Source: Dicaeum eximium (lineage: Eukaryota; Chordata; Aves; Passeriformes; Dicaeidae). Taken from it: a stretch of DNA of 64,000 bases. The notes beneath the pieces are model-generated. The model saw only the letters and a program-made list of their open reading frames with translations. It did no database searches and was not told the origin of the DNA. Below, piece after piece: positions 33,541 through 47,750 of the stretch. Where the stretch lies: positions 186,001 to 250,000 of the forward strand of contig VWZP01008271.1 in NCBI GenBank assembly GCA_013396995.1, in the 5' to 3' direction. Position numbers and translations under genes: made by a program. Positions within the stretch are counted from its first letter, which is position 1. Every line of letters begins with the position of its first letter.

Positions 33541-35257
33541 CAGTCTGTAACTGTTAATTTTTAACTACCACTTACATTCTTCTTACTTTACATATTAAAC
33601 CCACTTGTCATCAGTTATTGATTTCATAGCTTTAACATTTGGTGAAGGAAAGCAAACTGCAGGACAGAAAAAACCAAAATCTGTGTCTGGATGTACTCCA
33701 CTTTGTGTGCCATTTAGTAGAAGACCTACAAACTATAGATCCCTTTGGCATTGTCCAGCCTCCTCATCCTTCCCCCTGGCTGCAAAACAGCAGAGGAAAA
33801 AAGGGTTGTGTTTTGCAGAGGCAGATGAGCTCTTTTCCTTCTGTAGCCCCCTGAGTGTGTCTCCACTCTTTCTAAGCAACACATGTATGGGCAGCACTCA
33901 AATGCAGTTGCTGAATAACATGGAATGAACCTCAGTTCAAGTTTTCGTTTGGCACTGGAAGACACCCCTTCTGCTTCCCCTCCTGCACCTGCTTGTGCCA
34001 GGAACGCGGTTTATTCTCCACTAACTCCCCTCCCCTCTTCCCCCACAGAGCAGCCTTTGCTGCTGGGTGTGCTCTCTATGGATATCTGGCTTCTTCAAGC
34101 AGAAAGTTTTGACAACACAAATGTTGCTATTCTGCCAAGTGCTGCAACCTCTGAGAGCCAGGCCTTGCTTTTCTTCACCAGATAATTTTAAACCTTTTGG
34201 ACAACCATAGCTACAGAGTTTTTGAATTCAGATGTGGTAAAAACCGGCAAAACAGATATTCCCCTCCATATCAGTGAATGCTCATCAGCTTTTTACTTTC
34301 ATGAAGTCCAAGCACCAACATTCAGGTGCTCAGTCCTTTACAGCCAGAAGGTATGAGACCCACACCTGACAGTGCAGAGACTTGCAGCATGGCCTCTCCC
34401 CTCCACCACCATGTGCTACTGATATTTCTAGAAATTCAGGCTTTATTTTATACAATGACATTCCATTTCTGTAGGCAGAGTTGACCCAAAAAGTGATGGT
34501 TCCAGAGGATATATATTAGCTCAACACTTTGGACATGGATTCTGAGGTTTTATTTGGCCTGTAATTAAGACTTGATAAAATGGAGCATTTATCAAATCTA
34601 AATGCAGGAGAAATATCCCTCCTTTGATGAGGCAGTTATTTTTTGGGGGTTATTGTGTACACATCCCTGCCAGTACAACACTGAGAAAGGGGGATAAACA
34701 ATAGAGTGAAGTCAAAGAATTATGCAAAAGTGAAAAAATTAGGCAAAAGTGAAAGTCAGTAATTGCAGTGCCATTCTTGTAATATGCAGGGACAAATGTT
34801 TTGCAGACTTTAGGACTTCCTTGAGGGGCACTGGTATAGATTCATTTGTCCCCTCCTCCAGTCTCTCTCTGGGGTCAGAGGCCCAAGGAAGAGGGCAGTA
34901 CTGAATAAAAGAAAAGTGTGGACTGGGGGTTCCTGCCTCATGTGTGTCACCATAGAGTGGTTGCATGTATCCACCCCTGACACAGCCACAGGGCTTTCAG
35001 TAATGCAGCTGGCAAATAAAATACCATGCTTTAAAATTTTGAAAATGTTTTAACACTCAAAGAAACTAAATTAACTGAGTGGAGAGGGTGCTGCTTTCTT
35101 TATAGGAAGAGACCCTGAGTGCCTGTCCAGCATCAGATGCAAGTCATGAAATTCTCAGGAAGAAAGGACAGTTGAATGTTTACAGGATAAATTTGGCAAC
35201 CAAATCTCTCTTTTAATTGTGGACTATTTCAGATACCAGATATTTCAAATAAATTCA

Positions 35258-35283
35258 TTTGGACCAAATTTATTTGGTCCAAA
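35258..35283. repeat. Perfect inverted repeat, 12-base arms
   Basis: TTTGGACCAAAT is followed by TT and then its exact reverse complement ATTTGGTCCAAA. The arms are GC-containing rather than simple AT. As RNA this could form a 12-bp stem with a two-base loop, too tight for a normal hairpin, so a cruciform or a dimeric protein-binding site is more plausible than a structured RNA. Confidence 0.85.
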
Positions 35284-37698
35284 ACATTCATCAAAAATAA
35301 CAAAAATCTTATCGCTTTCTGTGTACTTACATCCACAGGGAGTTATTACTTGAATTTTTACTCAGCAGCACATACCAGACTATCTGGTAATATTTTGCAC
35401 AGAATGAGTTCAATAATCTCAATGATGCAACATTGCCTGGTCTGCTCTGCTGATCAGCCCTGCTGTCAGGGTCAGCTGAATGGAAAAATAGACATGCAAA
35501 TGGCTCAGTCCATTACTGCCTGGCACCCCTCCTAATTTCTGCCTTCACTGTGCACTGCAGGAGGAAGCTGCTGGTGCAGAGCTCTCAAGAGAAGTACATT
35601 ACACAGGAAGGGTATTAACCTCTACTATGTCCACCAGAGACCTCCTGCCTCCTGAGGGTTAATTTTCTCATTTCACTGTTTGTGCTTGTGCTGTCCTCAA
35701 AGAAGGAGAAGCCCACAGATGACTTCCTAAATCAGGAGGAACCTAATGAAAATGTGCACACCTTTGGGCATATCTCTGTTGTTCCCAGCTCCCTACTCCC
35801 ATCTCCCAGCCGTTAGGAGCTTCCCAACATGAACATTTAGAACAACCCCAATGCTGTTGAAGGGTGAAATCCTTGACCTGTAAAGCTGCTAAATTTCATC
35901 AGATTTCATAGGGCATCTCAAAATGCCACTACCCTGGCCCAGTGGTCTTGCTGACATGCTGCAGGAGTTCTGCTTGTTACTTTCTCTCCCAGGAGCAGAA
36001 GATGAAGGGACAATGTCTCCACTTGGGCATAATCTCCTTTCTTCATCAGTGAAACCAGTCAAGCAGTTGTGTCTAGGAGATGAAAGCTTCAGTAGATTTT
36101 TATGATAAGATTGTAATTTTGTGCTTGATTTAATTTCATAAACACACATTTGCTCGTTCCTTCCTGTATTTGCATGGATTTGACTTTCATACCACAGTTA
36201 AATGGTTTTAAAATCTGCTGAATTAGGGAGAGCACATCATAACATAAACCCCTATGTATAGTATCTTGGTCTATGGATATTTGATGGACTCCTTAATGTA
36301 TCTCTAATTTAGTTGACATGCAAAAGGTGTGCAGAGTTCACAAAACAACTTTGAACTCCTTCTACCAAGTAATCTGCTTCAATCATTGCAATAAAAACAA
36401 ATGTGGCAGGGAACTGCACTTGAGGCTGATATGCCCACTTTTTTTTAGCAACGGTGCTGCTTTTTATCCTCAAAATTCACACAAGCAAGTTATTTTTTCT
36501 GACCTTTGCACAAGCAGTTTTTAGATGCATGTTCTATACTCCTGGTGCCTGATTTGAGGCAGAGCCTGGGTGCAGAACTGCCAGACATTCACTCCTGTAA
36601 TTTTCTCACACATGCTCCCACTGTCACCACAAGACAGCTGTGGAGCAGGCTGAAGCTAAAAGAGACAGTGCCACAACCACATGTTCTCCAGCTCCTCATT
36701 CTGACCCTCTGCTCCATGCCTAGAACTCATCCAGGCAGAGCTGTGACCCTGCCAGGCTTTGACCAATTACAGGGCCAGACTCCAGATGCCAGATTCTCTG
36801 TACTCAACCAGGGATGCTGCTTCTCTTATTTTTCCAACGAATAGCTGGTTACCAGAAAAATCAGTGATGCTGAAAGAGGAGAGTCAGACAACAAAGATTA
36901 GGAGTTGGGACCCAAATTCAGTCTTCTCTTTCAATCTTAATCCTCTCTGCATTCCCAAGCCCCTTGTGTAGCATCAACCTGAAGTGTAGTGACAGCTAGA
37001 GATTATTAGGAAAATGATCTCGTGAAAAGTAAGATAAGTGTCATCATTGATTAAAGACTAAAGCAAGGATCACAAGAAGACCATGACAGGAACCTTATTT
37101 CCAAAACTATCTGTGTTGTATTTTATAAACTCATCTTTCTTTAAGCATCTGCTAGTATTTCACACAAGTTTGCTTAAGAAAACACCTCCTGAGGGAGTAC
37201 ACATGAAACCCCTACTGCTCTAGTCCTTTCTACACACAGTGTCAGGGATTAGGAAATGTGAATGCAATAGAATATTAACCTGAAAGCAGGGAAAAAAAGA
37301 CCATTTCTCCTGAGGCCTGTAGAGGCAAGACCGCCTTCTGAGCCAGGAGAAACTTCAATTATAGGTATTCTCCAGTACAAGATAGTTATTTTGGTTTCAA
37401 TTAATGTTAATTTTATTGATAAAAATGTCTGGACTGGATTATGAAAGGCTGCATGACTCACAGGGGCACACAAGTGTGAAAGATCAGAAGAGAAAGTGAA
37501 CTTTCTCCTGCCTGCAGTGGGGTGAGTCAGAGTCCAGAGGGGAGGGGAAGATGTGACCACTGCCCAGCACTGCAACCAGAATGGGGCTTGGACAGGGAAA
37601 TGGTGGGTTGCCACTTGAGGGTGTTTTGCCCAGGCTAATTGTGTAATTGTGGCAGGACTCAGCTGTACTGTGCCATGACATTCTGGTCTCCTGAATGT

Positions 37699-37722
37699 GC
37701 ACACACACATACACACANTATA
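37699..37722. repeat. CA microsatellite with one N
   Basis: A short GCACACACACATACACACA-like tract ending in the N at 37718. The N probably reflects an unresolved repeat length. Confidence 0.85.
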
Positions 37723-38238
37723 CAAAAATTGATGCATTCAGTGCATGCTCTCTCTGGCCCAGGCCTTGTCTGGAAGTCACTACAGAGCTCTAGACTGCTA
37801 AATCCATTTTAAAAATTAGTCAGCTGAATTTGTCCTAACAAATCACAGCTTGTTCACTCTACTCCCTTATTTGCAGCCTGGCAGCTGTTGAGGCACGTGG
37901 GATGCTCAAGACTGTGTGTCTGTGACTGTCCTGTTGGGAGAGGGAAGTCCCGAGGAAAGCCACTCCTACAGGCTCACTCCTCAGCCGCAGTGCCTGTCCT
38001 ACACGGAGAGGCACATCCCTGGGGAAGCAATGCCTTCACCACTTACTTTTGCCTTTGCTGCTGAACAAGCACTAACAGGAAATATTTGCCTGGCCTGCAA
38101 GGATGCACCTGCACTCTGAGTCTTGTCCTCTTCAGCACGCTCAGTGCAGGTGGCATTTTATCTGTTGAGGCTGGTTTGTGATATCTGATCTATTTTTTTT
38201 TTTTTCTGATGACTATCTACCTTCCCCCTGCAAAAGGA

Positions 38239-38302
38239 GTTGTTTGGTTTGGTTTGGTTTGTTTTGTCTTGTTTTGTTTTTTCTTTCTTTTTCTTGCTGT
38301 TG
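38239..38302. repeat. GTTTG/GTTTT simple repeat
   Basis: A T-rich tract built from GGTTT then GTTTT units, followed by a TTTCTTTC-like tail. It is a low-complexity slippage product. Confidence 0.9.
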
Positions 38303-38640
38303 TAATATCCTGAGGCAATAAACAGCACAGTCTTTTTCTGTGAGAATAGATCCAGGCTTCAACATACATTACTTCTGTCCAATTTCAGAACGATTTTATT
38401 TCAGCCTAGTGACTTGCATCAGCCAGCCTAGGTTTGTCCAGCCACTTACAAGAGCTGAAAAACTTTGACATCCTGGGAGGAGCTGCTGTTAAATGACTGC
38501 TGTTGGAGTATCTGCCTGGTGGTGGTTTGGTTTCCATCTTACTTCCATCATCTCCAAAACCCAGTCCATCGCTGTCAGCCATTCACCGGGCACTCTGCTC
38601 ACTTGTGCCAGTTTACTGGCTTGATTCAGTGGCTTCGTGG

Positions 38641-39110
38641 CAAAAATCTATTCTGAGGGTTTCTGAAACAAAGCCTTAATGATATATGGCTGCCAAAGTT
38701 AGCTGTTCCACAGCTGCAATAGCACTCTGTAGGCTGTGTGGCAGCCAAGCTGTCTTTGTTACTGTATTAAGTGAGGTGAAAGCGCCAGGAATGCTACAGG
38801 CAGCAAGAGCCATCGTGGGTGGCAGCTGCCTTCAGAGGCCTTGAAAGGATATGCTGTGATAACTTGATAAGGTGTTTGCATGTGTTAAAGGGCATGACAT
38901 CTGTGAAAGGCTGGCTGGTGAGAGCACAATTTTCCTTGGACATGAGGTGCTCCAAACTGCATTAGAATTGGGTGGAAAATATGAAGCATGTTGTGGTTTC
39001 TGTACATGACTCGAACTACTTCATGAAAAGTAGTTCTCCTGCTAATGTCTGATTCAGTTAATCTGTTTACAGATTCTCTTACAGTGCCCCTCAACTTTTC
39101 CAGTAAGGAT
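38641..39110. promoter_or_regulatory. Candidate conserved non-coding element
   Basis: Complex sequence with repeated GGCAGC/GCTGCC-type words (about 38740, 38818-38829), a GTGATAACTTGATAAGGTG pair of GATA-like words at about 38856-38874, and a small AACTACTT/AAGTAGTT inverted repeat at about 39013-39034. The 69-codon minus-strand frame at 38885-39094 is not supported by splice sites. The regulatory call is tentative. Confidence 0.22.
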
Positions 39111-41760
39111 ATACTGCATTTTGTGAGAAATCCTGAAAGTCATGGCACTGGGATGTGGGTTGGCATTCCCAGTCAGGGCTGGTTTCTGTCAAGCTGCTGT
39201 AAATCAGCAAAATTCCACAAAATAATTTTGGTGTAAATACAGGTCTTAGAAAAGTCTTAGCCTTGCTGCTCCTATTCTCTGCATCTATGTGGACCTAAAT
39301 ACTCTGGGCAATAAGACAGTTTGACCACTGCAACTGGCCTTCTACTTTTCCAGCTCAGAACAATCCTTATGTTTTTTGAACAGATTTTGCCTCCCCGTGC
39401 TTGTCATCATCAGAAAACCCATCAGCCCATCCCTGCAGTCAGGTTCCACACAGCCATTCTTGTTGGGCTGCAGTGGTTCTTGCTACCAAGCAAGAACTTT
39501 AAAGTTCCGGCAAGCTCTTTAAAATAAGTGCATCAGATTCAGCATGTGAAGACTTCTGTTAGGGTGATTCTCCCTTCAGTCTCATCACTCTGTGGAGCTA
39601 TGTTAGCACAAGCAGATGAGATGCAGGACCCTTATGTAGAGTGAATACTGGCATTCCCTTGAGAAGGGTGAGCAGCATGGGAAGCATCTTTAAATTGCCT
39701 GTAGTCAGCCAGAGGTGGTGTGGCTGCATTTTCCAAATAACTGAGAAAGCTGATTTTAACATGGATTTGTTTTTAAGAAATGGGGATTACACCCTATAAC
39801 TGAGTGGTGTGTCAGAGTGAGATGTGTACCCCATAGCAATAGAGTATTTTAAGACTATGTCCTGCCCTTGATGAATAAACTTAACTTACATGTTGAACAG
39901 TTTCTGGTCCCATTTCCTCTTGGTGAAACCTCATACATCATGAAAACAAATTCTCAGGGCTTTTTCCTCTTATAATCCATTTGTCTAAATTTCACTGAAG
40001 TTGTTGAGTTATAAAAATTTAGCAAGAGCAAAATGAACTTAGTGATTGTCTTGTTTGAAGGATTGAACGGATTATATTTATAACTAATCCAGGCACGCAA
40101 GCTATGTCTGGTTGTGAGATAAACACAGATGCTGCACAAATTATTGATACCAGTGAATCATTTCCATGGTGAGAACCTGAGATGAATGATTTGAACTGTA
40201 GTTCATTTAGGTTGTTGCAAGATCTGTGAACCTGACAAGGCAAAAGCACATGTTGTATTGCACATTGCTGCATTTGGGCTTCCATTCATATTATGCTAAA
40301 AGAAAATACAAAATCCCTCTTTCTCTTCAAAGACCTTTTAAGCAAGAGAGAAAACTGCAAACCAAAACCATTGATAAATTTTTATTGTTGCCTTGCATAA
40401 TTTAGAAAATATTTCTCTCTTTGGCAGTGGTAAACTGGGGGCAGACCAATCACACCTAGACTAAATGTGCTTCAGAAGTCTGAGGTCTTTTCAAAATGCC
40501 AGGAGAGATCCTCAAGTCTTCAGTGGGGCACCCAGACAAGTTACTGAGGGGAAGACAGGTTAGGAAATGAACTCACAGAGATGCGCACATGCATGTGATC
40601 AGCCCACCATGAGTGCAGAGCACCTTACTCCTTTCTCACTTAGAGTAGGAAAATCTGCTTCACATTCAGCCTGAGCCACTGGAAGGAAGGTGTCTCTGCC
40701 CATGGCAGATGGGCTGGAACCAGTTTGATTTTGAGGTTTCTCCCAGCAAAAACCATTCCATGATTTACAACAGGCTTTTGCAGTGGATAAAACAGTGGCG
40801 TGCTATAAATTGACATGTTTTCTTATTTCAAGTACCTTTTTCTTATACCCATAACTTGAATGCCTTTTCTAGAAGTTCCTCAGTCTCTTTACTGAATAAT
40901 GTTGTGTATTGAGTTCCTGACCTCCAGGCTATTTCAGGATGCCACAAAGATGGTGTAGCTGGAGATCTTGGGCACAGGCTGCAAAAGTGAATAGATATTG
41001 AACCGATGTTTGGTATAGGAACATAGGGCTAAATTTCCAAAACTCATCTAAAGAATTCTGTGCTTCCTGGACTAGTGATTCCACACACATATTCAAATGG
41101 ATTATAGTTGCTCAACAGCCCCTCTTGAAAGTGTTTTTATGCTTCCTGAAGCTGTTTTTGTTCTGCATGTAGTAATCTGGAAAGGGGTATGTTCCCCTAG
41201 CATCTTCATACTAAAAGAATGATAATTGTGCTGAAAATTCAGATGAGCTGGGAATAAGTTAACTCTAACAAGCAGCTTTTAAGTAGACCTACAAATTGCA
41301 AGAGTGCTGATCTATTGATGTACATTGGAATTTTCCACTTAAGTATGAAATACCTCAACAGCTGAAAAATCAGAATATACTAAATTTCATCTGGCTTAAT
41401 ATCTTTCTGAACACTGCAATAGCATTGTGTTTCTAGCCAGATGCCACATATTTTCAAGATATTTCTTCTCCTACATGAACAGAAAACTTGACCTTGTGGG
41501 CTCCACTGCACAGTCCTGTCTGTTGCATAGAGAGTGAGTAGGTCAGATGGCAAAACTCAAGTGGTTGTTTGTCTTTTTTTTTTTTTTTTAATAGCCACAA
41601 GTGTGAAACTCAGGCAGATGCTGAGTTTCATTTTTTCATTTCAGAATTCAGGATTCAGGTCCTGGCTGATTGGTTGGCAGCTCTCCTAGGGCAGTCAACC
41701 CTAAATTAGAGAAACACCAAAACATGAAGCAGTGTTTTTTATTCACTGCAGCTATGCAAC

Positions 41761-41826
41761 ACTATTATTATTATTTTTATCATTATTGTTGTTATTATTA
41801 TTATTATTGTTGTTATTGTTAATGCA
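41761..41826. repeat. ATT/GTT trinucleotide microsatellite
   Basis: Imperfect ATT repeats with interspersed GTT, about 66 bp. The interruptions suggest an old array. Confidence 0.92.
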
Positions 41827-44800
41827 CAGGAGAAGTTAGTTTTCTCCTAAGTAACAGGAATAAGTGGTCTGAGGAACGGGAGTTCAATGAAAGTTCAAGT
41901 GGTTACTTACCCAATGGGCATGACAGATCTAAGATGTGGAGCCACTTAGAAATGATAGCTAGAACCAAAATATCAATGAGGAGGTGATGAATCTTGGATG
42001 TGTATCAGGAGATATTTAAATAAATTCAAATTGTTTTGACAACAGATGAAGATAGCAAGTAATCATTCATGATACAGCTACTATTCAGAGAGTAGGTTCC
42101 TGTCTTGGATGTTTCCTCCGTCAGGGGAAACTTCATTCTGAATTTGCACGGAGAGGCATGAGCAGAAAACTCAACCTTCTGGGAATTTACTGTTTTAATG
42201 GTCTGTGAAAAAGCTGCTGGAGCCCCTTTTGTGACCCCATGCTCATCTCCAATGGCTTTCTCTTGGCCTTGTTCCCTGATTAAGCCAGGTGGCTGTGGGA
42301 AAGATGTTGCTCCAGTCTACATTTAGAAACAGGCAGAGAGCAGAAGTGATGCTATAAAAAGTTTCAACTCCAATGAGAAGTTCAAATCTGCCACTCATCC
42401 TGTAAAACCCTCTAGGGTGCTGCCCTTCTTCCTAAGCTCCCTTCTCCTTTCATACAGAGTCAGGAAACATTTGTGAATCTGAAACAGAGGTCATGCCTAA
42501 GACCCACCCACTTGATTTTGCAAGCCCTTCGTGTACAATGAACAAAGAACAGTTATAGGTTCTTCCTCCAGCTTTATTAGAAGAGCACATGAACAGACAG
42601 GTGGGGTCAAACCTGTAGGAGGACAGTAGAGGTGAGTAGCTGGAGGATCAGCAGAGTGAACCTGTGGGAGTGTTCAAGTGGTGTAACTCTGGCATACATC
42701 TTACACCTGCGTGGTTGAAGCAATTATGGCCCATCAGAAGGGATTAATGTCTTCAGGCTTACCTGAGAATGGCCCAGTACTTCACTCTTCCAGAGGCTCT
42801 TTGACACCTGAGCCTCCAAGGCAAGAACATTGTAATGATAAAAAGCACTATCCCACCTCAAAGGATTTGCCACTTACCTGCCTCTTCCCTTATCTCGTTC
42901 AACACACAGCTTTTAGCCTCAAGTGAGAGGTGTCCACCCCCTCTACACCTGGGCAATCCCTTCTAACACAAACTAGTCTATATTTCTAAATACTGACTCT
43001 TTGTAGTAAAGATGGTACCTTGGGTGTGCCCAGCCAAAGTTGGTGGTCGGCATAGAGACCAAGATCTGATATTTCCTAAAAGCCACTTTTTGGAGCTGTG
43101 CATGCATCACTTGTGGATTTGTTTCTATCTGAAGAGTTAAACATTATGTATTATAATATATTAATACTGCATATTGTGAAATGGTATCACTCTGTAACTC
43201 AGAAGGTTAAACACCTGCCACCCTCTTGACTGGCAGAAGATTGTGAGAATTTTGACAGCTATCACAACTGAAGAGACTTGATCCAGAAGTGATTAAATTG
43301 TTACTTTGAAGATGTGCTGTAATTATTCCAGTGTAGGGCACCATCCCTTTTATAGTGTGTTGCTGTACCTCACCTTCTTCTGCAGGATTCATTCTTTCTG
43401 TCTCATGGATGAATGTTAAAATGGGTCCATGATGAAGAAACGCTGAGATGAATGAAGATGCAGGGCCTTCATTGTTCAGCTGCAAATTGACTTTTAATCT
43501 GACTTCCTAAGTGCCTGGGTGATCTTGATTATTTGCATGCCTAAGAGAGAAATGCTTATGTCTACAGACAGAATGAATTTACATTCTTGTTTTTCCTAGC
43601 TCATTTTAGATATATGGCATTGAGCATCATAAGCCAAGCATGTGTATTTCTGATGCCACTGGAGCATCTTTTACAGCACTGAAGCCAGACTAATTTCAAT
43701 GTGTAGACTATTTGCTGCCTTCCCCACAGGCCTCAGTTGTTTACATTTCAGAGACTCAAACTGCTTTCCAAATTGCAATTTTGTTTTTCAAACAACTGAG
43801 GAGACCAAAACAAGTTTTGAGATTGACCATTAGACATGGTATCCCCTCTATCACTCTGAAAGCTGCTATCCCCAGGACAAGACACTTAACTTCGAGGGAG
43901 AACATTCAGGCAATGGTGAGCCAAGACAGATTTGTGGGACACATATCTGAAACTCAGAAAAAATATTTCAGATTGTTTGTACTAAAACTGTTATAACACT
44001 GATCATATTTAGGCTGATATAAATACATGCTTCCATATGCCTTTGAATAGTTAGTAAGGGTTTAATGCTAATACATGTTTAACTCTGCAATTGTAATTGG
44101 CCCATTTCCAGCTATCTTCTTCTTTTCTGAAAGCTTTATTTATGAGAGAATAGTAAAGCTGGCAACAATATAGAATTTGTTTACATGCTTTCAGAAACAT
44201 GAATATTCAAGTGTGATCTGTGTGAGTCCTGGCATCAGCAACTGTGCCCAGATGTGTGCTTATCTTCCCTGGGAGTGTGCAGGGGCTCTGTCAGGTGTGT
44301 TTGCATGGACACCTGCACTGGCTTCATTGTCCACTGCTTTGACAGAAAGTCCCAAATGTCACTGGTAATTTGGATAGGTGACAATTAATGCTGCTCCATA
44401 TGGCTTAATCCCAAAAATAACTTCAAAAGTGACTTACAACTACTGTCTGTATGAGAAGCAATTGTGGAAAAGTCTGGATAAGTGCCTTGATGAATGAGAT
44501 TTGTATAATACGTAAAGGGACAAGCACTGTAACACTTCTTGTGGCATTAGGCAAGGAGGGAATTTCAACTGCCTAAACCTTGAAAAGATATAATTGTCTC
44601 CTAAAAAGATAAATAGGGAGAATAAAATAGTTTTTGTACCTTTAATTGGCTTAAATATAAAGGATTTATTGAACTATTCATCTCTTTTTGTCCCAAAGGA
44701 ATTTTATTACTGTATTATAGTTTTATTTTCTTTCCTGTGGCTTAAGTTACCTAGCTATTGAACTTGCAATTTGATTTTCAGTAGTGAACTGAGTCTCCCT

Positions 44801-47739
44801 CAAAGTGTTGTCTTTACAAAGGTAAAGACATGTATGGTCTCACCTGAGAAAACTTCCGCTGGGTTGTCTCTCAAATGTTCATTATACTTTATTGTCATTC
44901 TTCCAGGCTACCTGTGTGCAACTGCAAGAGACAAATGTTTTCCCAGAGATGTAAAATTTCAGTTCTATTTTGATTTCTCAATCGTATTAATAGGTTTTTG
45001 GTGGAGTTACAAAAAAAAAAAATACCACATTCCTTTGCCTGAGGAGGAATTTTACTGGCGATTGCTTAGGTTGATACTAATGTGTTGGGTGTTAACTGCT
45101 CTGTTCAAATAGTTTACAGTACTGTTCAGCAAATATGAAAGGATTCAAGATCTTCTGGAAGAAGGTAGACACTTTTTTTCCTGTAACAGTGCAGTTAAAC
45201 GCCACCTTCAATTTCTACAGGAAATTGAGAAAGAAAGAAGGCAAAGGAAAGAAAAGAGACAGACTTGGGAGTGTTTGTATTTAATATTTGGTAAAATGAA
45301 CAACAGTAACAACAACAAAAGCCCCAACTGGAACCCACAACTACCCAGGCAAAAATCAATCTAAACATAACTGAAAATACACTAGCACTACATATTTTTA
45401 AATAATAAGCTCTGTCCTTTTTGCTATTCCCATCCCCTTGGAGGAAATTTCTTGTATATTTGTTATTCTGCTGACATTTTCACTTTTTCTGATGAGGGGT
45501 GAATGTCCTTTGTTTATCAATATAGTGTTTGGAAGAAGGGTGTTTGCAAATTCGAAGAGAATCACTCTAGTCATGCATAACAACTCTGATTCAATGCAAG
45601 CAATTTACTTCATCAAAAACTTAGTTTTTATCAGACATGATTTTTCACTGTAGCTAAGTGGTTTGGTTGTGACTGTACAACATGTGCAGTATATCCAGGA
45701 AAAAAGCAAAAGACATTGCTTCAGTTGTCGTGTGGACATGACCAGCAGCAGAAAATAAGCATGGCACTAAGCCACACTACAGCCTTGAAATAAGTGAAGC
45801 TCTTCTTTCATATTCCTATGAGTGCTTTGATGTAAGAGATACCTGATATTACTGAGTCCCTAGCTGGTACTACGAGCAAGCAGTGCTAGACCAAAACAGA
45901 GCCAGAACCTCACTCACCAGAGGAAGAGAGACCACAAGAAAACTTCTAGAGACTCAGAATTTCTGTTTATTGGTTTGGCTGAAGATGGTCTATTTAAAGA
46001 TAGTATCTGTTAGTTAAATAGAAAGTTAGATTATCCAATTTCAGGTATGCAGAAACTATGGCAAAATATCCATGAGGGGTTTTGTTAAGATATAGTTTCC
46101 TCAGGGGAAAAATTGCCCTTACTTCCAATAAAAATTAGGTGAGGACAATTTTTCAGCTGGATTTGTATAGGTAATCAGGCTTCCCCTCTATCTAGGGCTT
46201 TTTAAGAGGAAGAAAATAAGAAGTATTGTCTTTAATGGGTAATGATTCTAGTTGTCTTTTTAGTGTATGTATGTTACTGTTCTAAGAGCTCCCACAAAAT
46301 TATGCAGCCAGAAGGTGCCGGTTTGAAGGGGCCTGGGGGAAAAACTGGGGGGTGCTTAGTCTTCACAAAAGGCCAAAGAAGCTTAGTCTTTAGTACTTGT
46401 ATGCTTGCATGTCAAACACATACTTCCTTGTTTGTTTCCCACCCTAGGCAATATATGGTAATGAAGATGTTCAGGTACTTTATTACTGATAGCAAAGAAG
46501 CTGCAAGTGGATAAATTAATTTTGCTGTGACTAACATCTGCTTCACTCATTCTGAAGCAGTGTGGTCACCCTCCTGAGCTCAGGACTCAACAAGTGGCCC
46601 CGTGCCCTCCCTGCCCTCCAGGACTTCTCTGCAGGACACGCGAGACATGTAGAGGATCTGCAGTAGGATTCACGCAGACGTGCCTGGATCTGCACTGGGA
46701 CTCCCAGCCAGCAGCAGCAGCCTGCTTTGAGCACACTTTGAGATGTGTAAGTGCAGCATCTACCCTAGCCCTGTTGCTGTACACCAGACATAGATAGTAT
46801 GTCTCTTTGATTGCTTCTGGCACTTAATCTGTAGTATATGTAGTGTAGACTTCATCTTAATTGCATTTAGAAGCAGCTCCAGCGTGGTGTCTGGTGGGCG
46901 AAAAGATGTCAGGTGAGAGGTGCTGAGGTTCAGATGCTTTGTTACATCCCCAAACTGGGACAAAAAATCTCTGGTTCTCTGCTCATGAAAGAAAATATTT
47001 ATTTGTAAGAGTGGTATTGAAATGGCTACCTTTGACTTCACTATTTGCATCTATTACACAATATATTGCAGAAAAATGGAAACTGTTATGCTGGCATTGG
47101 CATAAAATTTTCTGGCTTCTTCAAATCAAAGCATGTCTGTAGTCCCCTGAGACTCTGAGTAATCGCACATTCTTGTGGAACATCTAGTTAAGTGATGCTT
47201 CAATAGCATTCACAGATAAAATAGCATTCTCAGAAAGTTTTCAGCCATGGCTAATCATACATATCTCCTGTTGATTAAGGATTTCTTGGCTTCAAGGCTT
47301 TTTTGGGTTTAATACAGTTTCAGAAACACACTAAAGAGCTCAAGCCCATGATTTGTTGCTTAGAGGCTTTTCATACAAGCAAGCCATCCTATGACTTTTC
47401 TCTCACAAGACTACAATTTTTTTCTCTTTTTAACATTTGAGTCTCAGAGCATTTTGGAGGTGGGATGTTTCTAATATAGTCCAAGATTTTAAGCAAAGGC
47501 CAAAGTTTATTTTGACCAAACTACCAAACTTCATGAAGATGAAGTTGACATTTTAAAATGACAGAACTTTCAGTGCATGTTCCACACTGCAGGACAAGCA
47601 AGGTGGTTACTCTGAGTCCACAAAAAAGAAAGAATTATACAGTATTCAGCTTTTTCAGTCTTGGGTGATTGCTAATCTCTTGCAAATCCAAAGCAAACCC
47701 ACAGAAATTATTTGGGCTATGCAGAAATAACTGAGGGCT

Positions 47740-47750
47740 GGGGGGGGGGG
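47740..47750. repeat. Poly(G) run, 11 bases
   Basis: An unbroken run of 11 G in AT-rich surroundings. Such runs are prone to sequencing-length error. Confidence 0.9.

Larger units (their letters stand above)
33541..38640. other. Anonymous non-coding DNA with simple repeats
   Basis: No gene was recognised. A perfect 12-base inverted repeat lies at 35258-35283 (separate entry). A CA-type microsatellite interrupted by an N lies at about 37699-37722. A 13-T run lies at 38193-38205, and a GTTTG/GTTTT-type simple repeat at about 38239-38302. The 162-codon minus-strand frame at 37249-37737 spans the N and has no recognisable content. Confidence 0.55.

Noticed and set aside
37249..37737. 162-codon minus-strand open frame
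   Set aside because: It crosses an N in a CA microsatellite and shows no conserved motif or splice context.
44771..45112. 113-codon plus-strand frame
   Set aside because: It reads through a 12-A homopolymer as a lysine run, and no motif or splice context supports coding.
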